From a virus, in IMG/VR virus record IMGVR_UViG_3300032560_000060, positions 1 to 37,415 of that record: a stretch of 37,415 nucleotides of DNA, one strand, 5' to 3'. The position numbers and the translations under genes were made by a program. This document shows, one piece after another, positions 23,837 to 31,927 of this stretch; within the stretch, counting starts at the first letter, position 1; each line of letters opens with the position of its first letter. Under the pieces are notes generated by a model. That model was not told the DNA's origin. It ran no database searches and saw only the letters and a list, made by a program, of their open reading frames with translations.

Positions 23837-25792
23837 TTAAGATAACTTGAAGTTACCACATTTAGCAAAAGCATTAGGCTGTAATACACCAATGTCTACA
23901 TACTGGCGAGCAGTAAGAATAGTGATACCTTCAGAGAAGCGAGTTTGAATGTCAACCATAAACTCTGTTGGACCCATTAAGGCAATTTCAAGATTAGAGA
24001 AATCACCAAAAATTAATGTGTGGTAAAGACTTGAAGCTATTGGAACATTGGTAGAGGTGAAGGCTTTGTAACCATTAATCTTGCCAGCATCAGCAATTGG
24101 GAAACCAGCACCACCAGAGAACTTGGCAGTAGTTTCAAGAACACCCATTAAACCAGGGGTAGTAATGAAAGCAGACTTATCTAAATCTACTGCATACTGG
24201 TCAACAAGAGCCTTTAGGTTATTAACAGAGGTAAAGGTAGGAACAGCAGAGGCACCAAGATTACCATTCTGGATGCTGGAAGCAGCAGATAGTAAACCAT
24301 TGACAGTATAGGCACCAGTTACACCATTGATAGCCATGTTATCAATAGCTAAGGCAAACTGTTTAACCATGTCGCCTCGGAGAACTTCCTGGAGGTCAAC
24401 AATAGATTCTTTCTGGAGTTCATCAGTTAGATAAACAGTAGAAACTAAAGCATGGGGTGTATAGGGAACCTTTACAAAGTCAACATAGCTATTAGTTGGA
24501 ACACCAGAATCTTCAGCCTTGTTTACAACAGTAGTAGCTACTGACTGGCGAAGATAGCTTAAGCTACCAGAGCCAGAGCGAGTTTTAGCACCAGCAGAGA
24601 GACAGACAGCGCGGGCGCGAAGTAGGTCAAGGAAGCCAATATTCTGTTGATAGACAGCATTAGCCCCATATTGACCAGTAGTCATGTTGGAAGCAACAGT
24701 ATCACCAGACCAGTTATCGGCGCGAGTGAAGAGGTCAGCAGTAAAGGCTCTTTCACCCTTTTGATTAATAACACCAGCTAAACTCTCATCAAGATTCTTA
24801 AAATCTCCCTTAATGGCATTAGCTAATCCTCGGTATAACATTTCATTAGTTAGCATGTTTCTATTTTCCTTTATAAGTATTATGCTTTGTTCTTTTGTAT
24901 TAAGAAGCTCTTTCCTGGCTTCTGTAATATCAGTTGTTCTTGATAGAATTAAATCTATCTCTACTTCAGTTTTTAATTTTTGTGCTACAGCAATATTTCT
25001 TAAAGCAAGTAATTCAGTATTAAGTAATTCTGTTTTATCATTAATTTCTAATGACCTTTTATTATCTTCTTCATCTAATTCTTCATTAACTTCTAATGGA
25101 GTAGCTTCTACTGGTGTTTCACCAGCAGGTATTTCATCCTCTGAAGTCTCTGCTACAGGCTGTTCAGCCTCTTCTGTGGCTTCTTCAGTAGCCTGGACTT
25201 GCTCTAATGCCTCTACAGCAGCTACACCTTCTGTTAGCTCTGTCTCTATGGCTTCTTCAAGCTGGGCTTCATTAACTTCAGCTTCTTCATCTTCTGTATC
25301 TGCTCTGCCAACTCCTACAGAGTTATCAGCAGGTAAACCTACCAAGCTTCCTTCATATGGTTGCCATTTGGTTACAAGGAAATCATTAGGTGTATCTTCT
25401 AATTCAGCTTTTCTAACCTTATAATCAAGGATTCTATAACCTATAGAAACATCAGAAATAATACCATCTAAAATATCTTGTCTTACAGATTGGGCATCTG
25501 CTCTACCAGAGAAATAAGCATCACCTCTTAATTTCTTTGTATCAGAATCTAATCTGATATTCTTTAATCTTCCAACAGGTAATGTAGTATCATCATGATT
25601 AATTAATAGAGGTAAACCATTAGGCATTGTCCTGGACATATCAATATTGTCTACATTGTGTAGTAGTATTTCATTTCCAAAACTTCTTAAAACAGGTGTT
25701 TCAGAAGATAAAGACATTGAGATAAAGGTATTATCTTCTTTAGCATTATCTATAGCAAAGCTTCTTACTTGCCTTAATTTATATTTCATCAT
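23837..25792 (-). CDS. Prohead protease - scaffold - major capsid fusion
   Basis: 651 residues in three parts. Residues 1-165 are an HK97-type prohead protease with H66 (LLINHD) and S116 (SDVSIGY) as likely catalytic residues and YEGSLVGLPAD after them. Residues 165-312 are acidic and coiled-coil-like (EEATEEAEQPVAETSEDE) and should act as a scaffold or delta domain removed on maturation. Residues 313-651 are an HK97-fold capsid protein (NIGFLDLLRARAV, GDMVKQFALAIDNMAING, FGDFSNLEIALMGP). An AAAGGA site precedes M313, so capsid protein may also be made alone. Arginine codons differ sharply between the halves. AAAGG precedes the first start; M1 or M2 may be used. Confidence 0.92.
   Translation of the reverse strand: MMKYKLRQVRSFAIDNAKEDNTFISMSLSSETPVLRSFGNEILLHNVDNIDMSRTMPNGLPLLINHDDTTLPVGRLKNIRLDSDTKKLRGDAYFSGRADAQSVRQDILDGIISDVSIGYRILDYKVRKAELEDTPNDFLVTKWQPYEGSLVGLPADNSVGVGRADTEDEEAEVNEAQLEEAIETELTEGVAAVEALEQVQATEEATEEAEQPVAETSEDEIPAGETPVEATPLEVNEELDEEDNKRSLEINDKTELLNTELLALRNIAVAQKLKTEVEIDLILSRTTDITEARKELLNTKEQSIILIKENRNMLTNEMLYRGLANAIKGDFKNLDESLAGVINQKGERAFTADLFTRADNWSGDTVASNMTTGQYGANAVYQQNIGFLDLLRARAVCLSAGAKTRSGSGSLSYLRQSVATTVVNKAEDSGVPTNSYVDFVKVPYTPHALVSTVYLTDELQKESIVDLQEVLRGDMVKQFALAIDNMAINGVTGAYTVNGLLSAASSIQNGNLGASAVPTFTSVNNLKALVDQYAVDLDKSAFITTPGLMGVLETTAKFSGGAGFPIADAGKINGYKAFTSTNVPIASSLYHTLIFGDFSNLEIALMGPTEFMVDIQTRFSEGITILTARQYVDIGVLQPNAFAKCGNFKLS
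24854..24872 (-). promoter_or_regulatory. Internal ribosome binding site and start for the capsid domain
   Basis: AAAGGA at 24872-24867 is followed after 10 bases by ATG (24856-24854), in frame as M313 (MLTNEMLYRGLAN). Internal starts that make a second product from a head gene are known in lambda (Nu3 inside C). Here it would yield a 339-residue capsid protein without the protease. Confidence 0.6.
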
Positions 25793-25808
25793 TTGACCTT
25801 TATATATG

Positions 25809-25818
25809 AAGTAATTCT
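25809..25818 (-). promoter_or_regulatory. AGAATTACTT motif upstream of the protease-capsid gene
   Basis: Copy of the recurrent motif, 16 bases before the first ATG and separate from the AAAGG ribosome binding site. Confidence 0.5.
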
Positions 25819-25834
25819 ATTTATCTTGTTTAAA

Positions 25835-27415
25835 TTATTCTTTTATACTGTCTGGAGAGACATTAGCAGGGGCAGGAGAAGTTAAAGCTTCTCCTACTAC
25901 ATCCTTTGGTGCTGGTGTTAGCTGTGTATTCTTTGGTAGAACAGCTAATGTAATACCCTTTTCATTCTCTAATTCTTGTTCATGCTTGATATCATCTAAA
26001 ATATCTGAATAGGTATAACCATTATCAGCACAAATCTTTGTTCTACTCATTGTTCTATTGTTAATAAGGGTTTCTTGTGCTAAAGCTTCTTTAACAGGGT
26101 CAGCAAAGGCAAATGGAACACCTGTAAATTGATATTGTTTATAGAAGTCATAACTTTCCATGACTGGAGGAAGGTCTAATGCTCCACTCGCACAGGCACA
26201 ATCTAACCAAGATTCAAAAATTGGGCCTAATACCTGCTCAATGAATAGCTGTTGCTTCTCAAGGTAAAAAGCCCTTTCAATAATGAAAGCTGCTCTCATG
26301 CTGCTAAAGCTGGTGTGTTCAAAATCCAGAAATAAGCTATTGCTGGAAATGCCAATACCTGTAGCTATTTCCATATTCATAGCTCTTAAGAAGCTGGCAA
26401 AGGCTGTTGAGGGATGTTCTGCCTTGATATAATCAGCATCAACACCAGGAGGCAGAACCATACCCATTCCTGGCTCTATGGTGGTTTTCTTTGGTCCAGA
26501 TGGAATGATGGTCTGTAATGCCTGCTCTTGTGATAGTTCTAAATCATCAGGTTGGGTTTGCTTATATTTAATAAAGGCAGAAGCTTCAATTCTTGCTGAT
26601 ATTAATTCAGCCTTCTGATATTCTTCCATCATTCTAACCTTATTCATTACAGAAGCTATCATAGGAACACCTCTTGGCGCTCCAATCATGTAAGGTTTAA
26701 AGGAATGAATTATATGCTCTGCTGGTTCATAGATATATTTAATAAATCCATCTCTGGGGTCATGTTGGGTAATACAGTAAGATAAGGGTTTACCATCTTC
26801 ATTCTTCAAGATGCCCATATTATAATTTTCATGTTGGGTTACAATAAGCTGTTCAGCATGTAATAATTGACATTGAAAATTATATTTACCCTGATATCTC
26901 TTTCTTAATAATATTTCTCCATCAATACAAAGAGATTGAACCATTAAATCTAAAGCATCATTAAGGCTATATTGTCCTGTAACCTCAAAGTTCTTTCTAT
27001 TACAGAAGTCAGACCATGCTTCTTCTATTTGCTTTGATACCTTTGTATTAATGCTACCTTTTGAATTAGGAACAGTAGATTTAAAGCTAAATCCTTTAGA
27101 ACCTACAATATTATCCTGACATAAAGATACAAAGTGTGATATAACAGGACTATTTCTATATAAGTCTCTGCTTCTGACTCTTAATAGCTCTAATTGGGTA
27201 AATAATTCCTGTGCTGGAGAAAAATCTACTGTAGTCCATTGGCTATTCTGTCTGTTAAACATTCCAGACTCAAAACTTCTCTTACCATTAAACAGATAAT
27301 CATTGAAAGCTAAATTAACAATATCAGTATTACTAATAGGCTCTGATTTATTTTCTAATGTTGCTTCAATGATTTTCTTATTTCTATTAAATATTGTTGG
27401 AAACTTCATTATCAA
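25835..27415 (-). CDS. Portal protein (lambda B family)
   Basis: 526 residues. LRVRSRDLYRNSPVISHF and SLCQDNIVGSKGF are characteristic of lambda-type portals, as are PAEHIIHSFKPYMIGAPRGVPMI and the C-terminal wing and tail sections. Twelve copies form the ring at the packaging vertex and the platform for the neck proteins. It follows the gpW-like gene and precedes the protease-capsid gene, exactly as in lambda. Its start is 8 bases after the previous stop. Confidence 0.93.
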   Translation of the reverse strand: MIMKFPTIFNRNKKIIEATLENKSEPISNTDIVNLAFNDYLFNGKRSFESGMFNRQNSQWTTVDFSPAQELFTQLELLRVRSRDLYRNSPVISHFVSLCQDNIVGSKGFSFKSTVPNSKGSINTKVSKQIEEAWSDFCNRKNFEVTGQYSLNDALDLMVQSLCIDGEILLRKRYQGKYNFQCQLLHAEQLIVTQHENYNMGILKNEDGKPLSYCITQHDPRDGFIKYIYEPAEHIIHSFKPYMIGAPRGVPMIASVMNKVRMMEEYQKAELISARIEASAFIKYKQTQPDDLELSQEQALQTIIPSGPKKTTIEPGMGMVLPPGVDADYIKAEHPSTAFASFLRAMNMEIATGIGISSNSLFLDFEHTSFSSMRAAFIIERAFYLEKQQLFIEQVLGPIFESWLDCACASGALDLPPVMESYDFYKQYQFTGVPFAFADPVKEALAQETLINNRTMSRTKICADNGYTYSDILDDIKHEQELENEKGITLAVLPKNTQLTPAPKDVVGEALTSPAPANVSPDSIKE

Positions 27416-27423
27416 TCTTTCTA

Positions 27424-27966
27424 TTATAAATTAAAATAAACAGAACCAATGGAAGGCTTACCATCTTCCATTCTTACTCTTTGCATATAAAAGGCTCTTA
27501 AATCTAATAGACCTTTTCTATCTAATCTCATGGTGGTGCTACCTATGGTGTATTCCTGAACATCAGAACCAGCACCATCAGCAAGACATTTTTCTATATC
27601 ATGTAGAGCCTTCTTATTAGGGCTTCTTGGGTCATTAACACCTTCTGCCGTTAAATCAGCCTTAATTAAAGCTTCTGAATAACCTAATGTTGTTTTAATA
27701 CCTAATGGAGAAGTTAAGAAGGCAGATATTGTATATAAACCAGCTTTGTAGGCTGTGGTAGTAGCTGCTGGAATAGAAAATGTAAATATATTGCCAGCTA
27801 CAGAAGAAGATGTAATTATTATTGGTGCTAATCCTTGCTTTTTAAATACATAAGATAATGTATAGCCAGTTGTATCTAAACTAAAGCTATCTACATTAAT
27901 ATAGAAAAGCCAATCATCACCAGCTTGATATACATTATTTTTAAATACTGATACTGACTCAATCAT
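27424..27966 (-). CDS. Neck protein: Ig-like domain plus gpW-like domain
   Basis: 180 residues. The N-terminal 110 form a beta-sandwich type domain (AGDDWLFYINVDSF, TTGYTLSYVF, AYKAGLYTISAFLTSP). The C-terminal 65 (KKALHDIEKCLADGAG, DVQEYTIGSTTMRLDRKGLL) resemble lambda gpW, the head-tail joining protein between terminase and portal genes. The combination is familiar in phages of this type. AAAGG precedes the start, and an AGAATTACCT motif lies about 28 bases upstream. Confidence 0.75.
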   Translation of the reverse strand: MIESVSVFKNNVYQAGDDWLFYINVDSFSLDTTGYTLSYVFKKQGLAPIIITSSSVAGNIFTFSIPAATTTAYKAGLYTISAFLTSPLGIKTTLGYSEALIKADLTAEGVNDPRSPNKKALHDIEKCLADGAGSDVQEYTIGSTTMRLDRKGLLDLRAFYMQRVRMEDGKPSIGSVYFNL

Positions 27967-27994
27967 TAATTATACCTTTTCATATCTTTACTAT

Positions 27995-28004
27995 AGGTAA
28001 TTCT
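27995..28004 (-). promoter_or_regulatory. AGAATTACCT motif upstream of the neck gene
   Basis: Copy of the recurrent motif in the short gap after the large terminase stop. Confidence 0.5.
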
Positions 28005-28006
28005 GT

Positions 28007-29974
28007 TTACCAACTATTAAAGGTTCTAAACTTGTTAATATATTCTTCTTTTAGGTTCTTATTTGCTGCTGAAACTGGCTCTGAACCTGCTGGAACCTGC
28101 TCTACACCTGCATAAACCAGCACAGGCTGTATCTCCTGTGGTTCTGTTGGCTTCTCTGCCTCTGTATCAATCTCTTCCAGGCTGTCTAATTCTGGTTCTG
28201 TATCCTCCGGAGTATTCATATCTACAGAAGCCTGTTTAATCATTTCTGCTCTTTGTTCCATTGTGTAATTCTTAAGGCAGATATAATAAGCAGCAAGGTT
28301 ATAAGCTAATTCATCCAGCTTTTCATTTCTTCTACTACCAATCTTCTTAAATTGTCCATTAACCTTTCTTTCTGAATACAATTCCTTAAAGTATTCTTCA
28401 TTACATTCAAAAGGAAAGTGTATGTATAAAGGTCCAGGCTTTTCTGTGGTTAACATCTGGAAGATATCAGTCTTAGCATTTTCAGTTCCAATTTCCCATT
28501 TTCTTAACCCTGTCTGACTGTCTCTCTTGGCCTTTGTTATGATTGGTTTCCCTTGCTGTCTTGCTCCATAGATACCCTGAACCACAGGCCCTTTACCCTT
28601 TAGGAACCTATTTACATGCTGGGTTTGGTGTCCCTGGGTATCAATCAATGTCTTTTCTATGCCTATCTCTGTTCCATTCTCATGCTTATACTTTGCATAG
28701 ATAACTTTAGACAGGGCTTCCCAAGGTCCAGGTGTTGATGGGTCACCTTCTATTCTGCCTGATAGATAAACCCATGCTTCTCTATCTAATCCCCAAGCTA
28801 TTACTGAATAACTTAACCAGCTATCCTGTGTATCTACAGCACAGGTTAAGAGGCTGGCAGACATAGGAACAAGAGGATATCTTTCTCTTCTATTATAAAG
28901 AATATCAGAGCTATCCCTATATAATCCTAAATCCTCTTCGAAGGGAAGGCCCAAAACTTCATTCTTAAATCTCATAATAGAGAAAATGTCTCTACTCTTA
29001 TCTACCAAGAGCCATTCTTCTACAATCTTTTCCAAGGTGGTAAATGGAGAATATAACTGTGAAATATGAAAACCTTTTGTCTTTATTTCAGGATATGTTT
29101 CTACCCATTTACCAGATGAAATAGCTACCTTCTTCTGTGCTTCTGTTATTTTCTTATTACAGCTATTACACTGATAATAAACATCATCCAACTTTACCCT
29201 ACAGTGTCCAAACCTGACATTCTCCCATTCAAGAGCCTGGAAGGTTCCACAGTGAGGACAGGGAATATGGAAATATGCCTGGGAACTGTTCAGGAACTCT
29301 GAATGTATGGTTTTCCTCTTGCTCTCTGCTGTATGAGCCAGGGTAGGGGAAGATAGAATTATGATTTTCTTGTTATGTGGAAAGGTGGAAGTTCTACCTA
29401 TAGCCAGATCAATTGGATTCCCGAATCCTACAATTGGTTCATATTTATCTATTTCATCACAGATAACAATTCTGGAACTGAAGCCAGCAAGGGCAGCAGG
29501 ACTATTAGAGCCAGCAAGCCTGATAGAACCACCTGTGGTTAGCTGTTTGAAATGTAAGGTATTGGTGCTTACCTTGCCTTCATTAGCTGCTAACTTGTTC
29601 TGTAAGACTGGTGTATTAATGAATAACCATTGTAATTCTTGTTTACTGAATGAATTACAATCCTCACCTCTTGGTTTAACAACTAATACTGGTGCTGGGT
29701 CAAGGTCTGAATAATAGCCAATGGCACAGGTAGCTATGAATGTTTTACCAACTCTGGTAGAACACAGCATTACTACTCTTTCTACCTCTGGATTGGTAAT
29801 AGCATCCATAATTCCAGACTGAAAGGGTATAAAATCTGGATTCCATTTACCAGGAATAGAAGATTCTTCAGAAGATAAGATTCTATTTTCAGCAGACCAT
29901 TCTGATAAGGATAAATTAGGAGGTCTTTTAAGGTTCTGAATGACCTTCTTAATTAATGTTTTAGCTGATAGCAT
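28007..29974 (-). CDS. terL: Terminase large subunit (lambda GpA family)
   Basis: 655 residues. The ATPase domain has a Walker A-like CSTRVGKT (71-78) and Walker B IVICDEID with D173-E174. A zinc-binding insert (C239-x2-C242, C269-x2-C272) follows. The nuclease domain shows D381 (CAVDTQD), D445 (LIDTQG) and D554 (EKLDELAY). It cuts concatemers at cos and drives DNA into the prohead. The last 70 residues are an acidic, Pro/Glu-rich extension (DTEPELDSLEEIDTEAE), longer than usual. The gene overlaps terS by 14 bases. Confidence 0.96.
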   Translation of the reverse strand: MLSAKTLIKKVIQNLKRPPNLSLSEWSAENRILSSEESSIPGKWNPDFIPFQSGIMDAITNPEVERVVMLCSTRVGKTFIATCAIGYYSDLDPAPVLVVKPRGEDCNSFSKQELQWLFINTPVLQNKLAANEGKVSTNTLHFKQLTTGGSIRLAGSNSPAALAGFSSRIVICDEIDKYEPIVGFGNPIDLAIGRTSTFPHNKKIIILSSPTLAHTAESKRKTIHSEFLNSSQAYFHIPCPHCGTFQALEWENVRFGHCRVKLDDVYYQCNSCNKKITEAQKKVAISSGKWVETYPEIKTKGFHISQLYSPFTTLEKIVEEWLLVDKSRDIFSIMRFKNEVLGLPFEEDLGLYRDSSDILYNRRERYPLVPMSASLLTCAVDTQDSWLSYSVIAWGLDREAWVYLSGRIEGDPSTPGPWEALSKVIYAKYKHENGTEIGIEKTLIDTQGHQTQHVNRFLKGKGPVVQGIYGARQQGKPIITKAKRDSQTGLRKWEIGTENAKTDIFQMLTTEKPGPLYIHFPFECNEEYFKELYSERKVNGQFKKIGSRRNEKLDELAYNLAAYYICLKNYTMEQRAEMIKQASVDMNTPEDTEPELDSLEEIDTEAEKPTEPQEIQPVLVYAGVEQVPAGSEPVSAANKNLKEEYINKFRTFNSW

Positions 29975-30482
29975 TATCTATTATTTCTACTTCTTCTGCT
30001 TCTACCTTATTTATTACATTGTCTAAAGCATCAAAGATTAAATTATCTATTAGTGTTTTCTTCTTATTATAATCCATAGTGCCATTAATGCTACCAGAAG
30101 CCATATGGCCGACATTAAGCAGACTGTTCCTAATATCCAATAGAATATTACTCCATACAGTTTCAATCTCTGAAACCTCCATAAGCCTACCTTCTTTTTC
30201 ATCTATCTCTAATTGTAGCTTTTGATTAGACAGGTTTTGGCCTTCTATCTTTGCTGCTGTTAAATCATCAACTTTCTTATACTTCTCTGGTTTGATAACC
30301 TTATTATTGATATACCATTCAAGACATTCAGCCCAAACATAATATTTCATTGACCCTTCAAAATGATAAGGGAATGTATTAGTTTCTTGTTTAGTCCAGA
30401 CCTCTATACTCTTTGTTGATACCTGTAGGAGAGTAGCTATCTCTTCTCTTCCAAGGTGTTCCAGGTCATATTCTTTTTTCAT
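29961..30482 (-). CDS. terS: Terminase small subunit (Nu1-like)
   Basis: 173 residues. The N-terminal helix-turn-helix (about 10-45, REEIATLLQVSTKSIEVWTKQ then FPYH) is the excisionase-like fold of lambda Nu1 that binds cosB. A central charged helix (KIEGQNLSNQKLQLEIDEKEG) is the oligomerisation region, and the C-terminus would contact terL. It overlaps terL by 14 bases, and the intergenic region just upstream holds the cos candidate. Confidence 0.88.
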   Translation of the reverse strand: MKKEYDLEHLGREEIATLLQVSTKSIEVWTKQETNTFPYHFEGSMKYYVWAECLEWYINNKVIKPEKYKKVDDLTAAKIEGQNLSNQKLQLEIDEKEGRLMEVSEIETVWSNILLDIRNSLLNVGHMASGSINGTMDYNKKKTLIDNLIFDALDNVINKVEAEEVEIIDNAIS

Positions 30483-30541
30483 GTAAGCCTATTAAAGACA
30501 AGATTAATGATTTGTATCAAGTTTTGTGTAGAAAAAGCAAA

Positions 30542-30560
30542 GCGTCTGCGCGGCACCCGC
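30542..30560. other. cos: Candidate cos site
   Basis: A GC-rich 19-base island in AT-rich DNA, directly upstream of terS, with interrupted dyad symmetry of the form GCG-N2-TGC-N3-GCA-N2-CGC centred on 30551. cosN sites of lambda-type phages are GC-rich, imperfectly symmetric and next to the small terminase gene. Overhang position and length cannot be told from sequence alone. The 30483-30677 interval otherwise holds only one small doubtful frame. Confidence 0.6.
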
Positions 30561-30575
30561 TAAAACAGAACCTTT

Positions 30576-30662
30576 TTAGAGGACCCGGCAGAAATAGCAG
30601 GTGGACATACCTTTAAGTAATGCCTTTGTATATCCTATTGTGCTGGCTTGTTTAGTTGTCAT
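30576..30662 (-). CDS. Doubtful 28-residue reading frame near cos
   Basis: MTTKQASTIGYTKALLKGMS then TCYFCRVL, starting 15 bases after the preceding gene, with AAGAG about 9 bases upstream. It ends shortly before the cos island. It is short and unrecognised; it may be coding or just a spacer. Confidence 0.25.
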   Translation of the reverse strand: MTTKQASTIGYTKALLKGMSTCYFCRVL

Positions 30663-30677
30663 GTTGATTACTCTTGC

Positions 30678-31364
30678 TTACTTCTTTGCAGATGCTAATG
30701 CTTCAGACAATACTTGTGATGCTATGATGTTGTATCTATATTGAATAACATTGGTAGCTGTCTGATACCAAGCTATCTTCTTTGGTCTGTTAGAATGTTT
30801 GATTAAGGTATACAGAAGCCTTACACCAGTCTTTCTATTGGTGCCTCTTTTCCTCTTCCTATTATCATCTGGTGATGTTCTTTGTAGAATTAAAGGTGTT
30901 CCAGTTTCTTTGCTGTGAATTAAAAAGGTTCTTTCTAATCCCTGTATACCAAACTTGGTTTTATTAAGCTGTAGATTCTTAACCTTTAAGGGATTATCTG
31001 GACCAATGATAGAATTACCAAATACCTTTGGGTTAGGCATTGTTAGCCATGTATGCCCTTGATATGGTATGTGTTCAGCACCAGTTTCAAAGTCTGATAA
31101 GTAAGCTAAAGTAATAGGCATTTCAATAGTTACTGACATTCTTGTCTTGGTTGCCCATTGACCCTTATTAATCTTTACCTGTGATATAACCCAGGGCCTT
31201 CTGATATGAAGATTTTGTGAAAGCATTATCTTTTCATCAGTTTGAATCTCTTTAGCAACTGTATTTAAAACCTTACTGAGAATGAAACCAGATTGATTAT
31301 CTTGCCCTAATTCTCGCAACTGATTAAGTATAGACTCTGAATTAATGGTAAGTTTTACTTGCAT
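30678..31364 (-). CDS. Putative virion protein, gpZ-like
   Basis: 228 residues. FILSKVLNTVAKEIQTDEK, the RRPWVISQVKINKG stretch, GLERTFLIH and a C-terminal RYNIIASQVLSEALA resemble the layout of lambda gpZ-type minor tail/neck proteins (N-terminal helix pair, beta core, C-terminal helix). In lambda Z lies after the capsid; here the gene is upstream of terS and cos, which would be unusual. It starts at the TAATG overlap with the second GIY-YIG gene. The family assignment is tentative. Confidence 0.45.
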   Translation of the reverse strand: MQVKLTINSESILNQLRELGQDNQSGFILSKVLNTVAKEIQTDEKIMLSQNLHIRRPWVISQVKINKGQWATKTRMSVTIEMPITLAYLSDFETGAEHIPYQGHTWLTMPNPKVFGNSIIGPDNPLKVKNLQLNKTKFGIQGLERTFLIHSKETGTPLILQRTSPDDNRKRKRGTNRKTGVRLLYTLIKHSNRPKKIAWYQTATNVIQYRYNIIASQVLSEALASAKK

Positions 31365-31906
31365 TATGAAGCCTTTATATATCTATTCTTAGCAGCAATA
31401 GACATTTTTAATCTTGTTTCATCTGATACTGGTTTTCTAATTCTGTTACTTGCAGCAATAGACATTTTTAATCTTGTTTCATCTGATATTATATCCCGCT
31501 GTTTAGCTATTTCTGACATTAATAATTTTGTTTTTTCTGAAAATGGATTTCTAAACTGTTTACTTGCAGCAATAGATATTTTTAATCTTGTTTCTTCATT
31601 AGGTTTTCCACCCTCACCACCTAATGTCTTGTTATATCCAACAGCGGGATTAGAAGCATCCGATAAATAAATTAAATCTGTTTCATATTCATTTAATAGT
31701 GAACCATCACAATATATAATAGGTTCAAAGGTAAAAGCGGTAGGACCATACTTATTATAAGAAGCCTGTAAATGTTTATTTTTGTGTTTATTATTTTTTA
31801 GCTGATAATTATGATTATACAGTCTATTGGTTAAATCCGTAGATTGACCAATATAAATCTTACCATTGATTGTATTAGTAATTTTATAGATGCCTGAGTT
31901 GTTCAT
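31364..31906 (-). CDS. GIY-YIG homing endonuclease (second copy)
   Basis: 180 residues. GIY 5-7, YIG 18-20, R28 and E75 (LNEYETDLI) form the nuclease site. The C-terminal half has four NUMOD3-like units, three nearly identical (DETRLKMSIAAS). It is clearly related to the 18570 protein but distinct in sequence. Its stop overlaps the next ATG as TAATG, the same junction type as the first copy. It is placed between the sigma-like gene and the gpZ-like gene. Start context is poor in Shine-Dalgarno character and contains an AGAATTACTT motif. Confidence 0.88.
   Translation of the reverse strand: MNNSGIYKITNTINGKIYIGQSTDLTNRLYNHNYQLKNNKHKNKHLQASYNKYGPTAFTFEPIIYCDGSLLNEYETDLIYLSDASNPAVGYNKTLGGEGGKPNEETRLKISIAASKQFRNPFSEKTKLLMSEIAKQRDIISDETRLKMSIAASNRIRKPVSDETRLKMSIAAKNRYIKAS
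31391..31599 (-). repeat. Three direct DNA repeats inside the GIY-YIG gene
   Basis: Near-identical copies of about 35 bp at 31391-31428, 31452-31489 and 31566-31599 encode the ETRLKMSIAAS units of the DNA-binding tail. Their high nucleotide identity implies recent duplication or gene conversion. Confidence 0.75.
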
Positions 31907-31910
31907 ATAT

Positions 31911-31920
31911 AAGTAATTCT
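31911..31920 (-). promoter_or_regulatory. AGAATTACTT motif at the second GIY-YIG start
   Basis: Copy of the recurrent motif only 4-5 bases before the ATG, so here it may double as the ribosome binding region. Confidence 0.4.
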
Positions 31921-31927
31921 GTTTCTG

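Noticed and set aside
24813-25424. A 203-codon Ser-rich rightward frame opposite the scaffold part of the capsid gene
   Set aside because: It is a shadow of the acidic repeats on the minus strand, with no start signal and a composition forced by the complementary strand.
31359-31670. A 103-codon rightward frame opposite the second GIY-YIG gene
   Set aside because: It only reads the complement of the three internal repeats and lacks a start signal.
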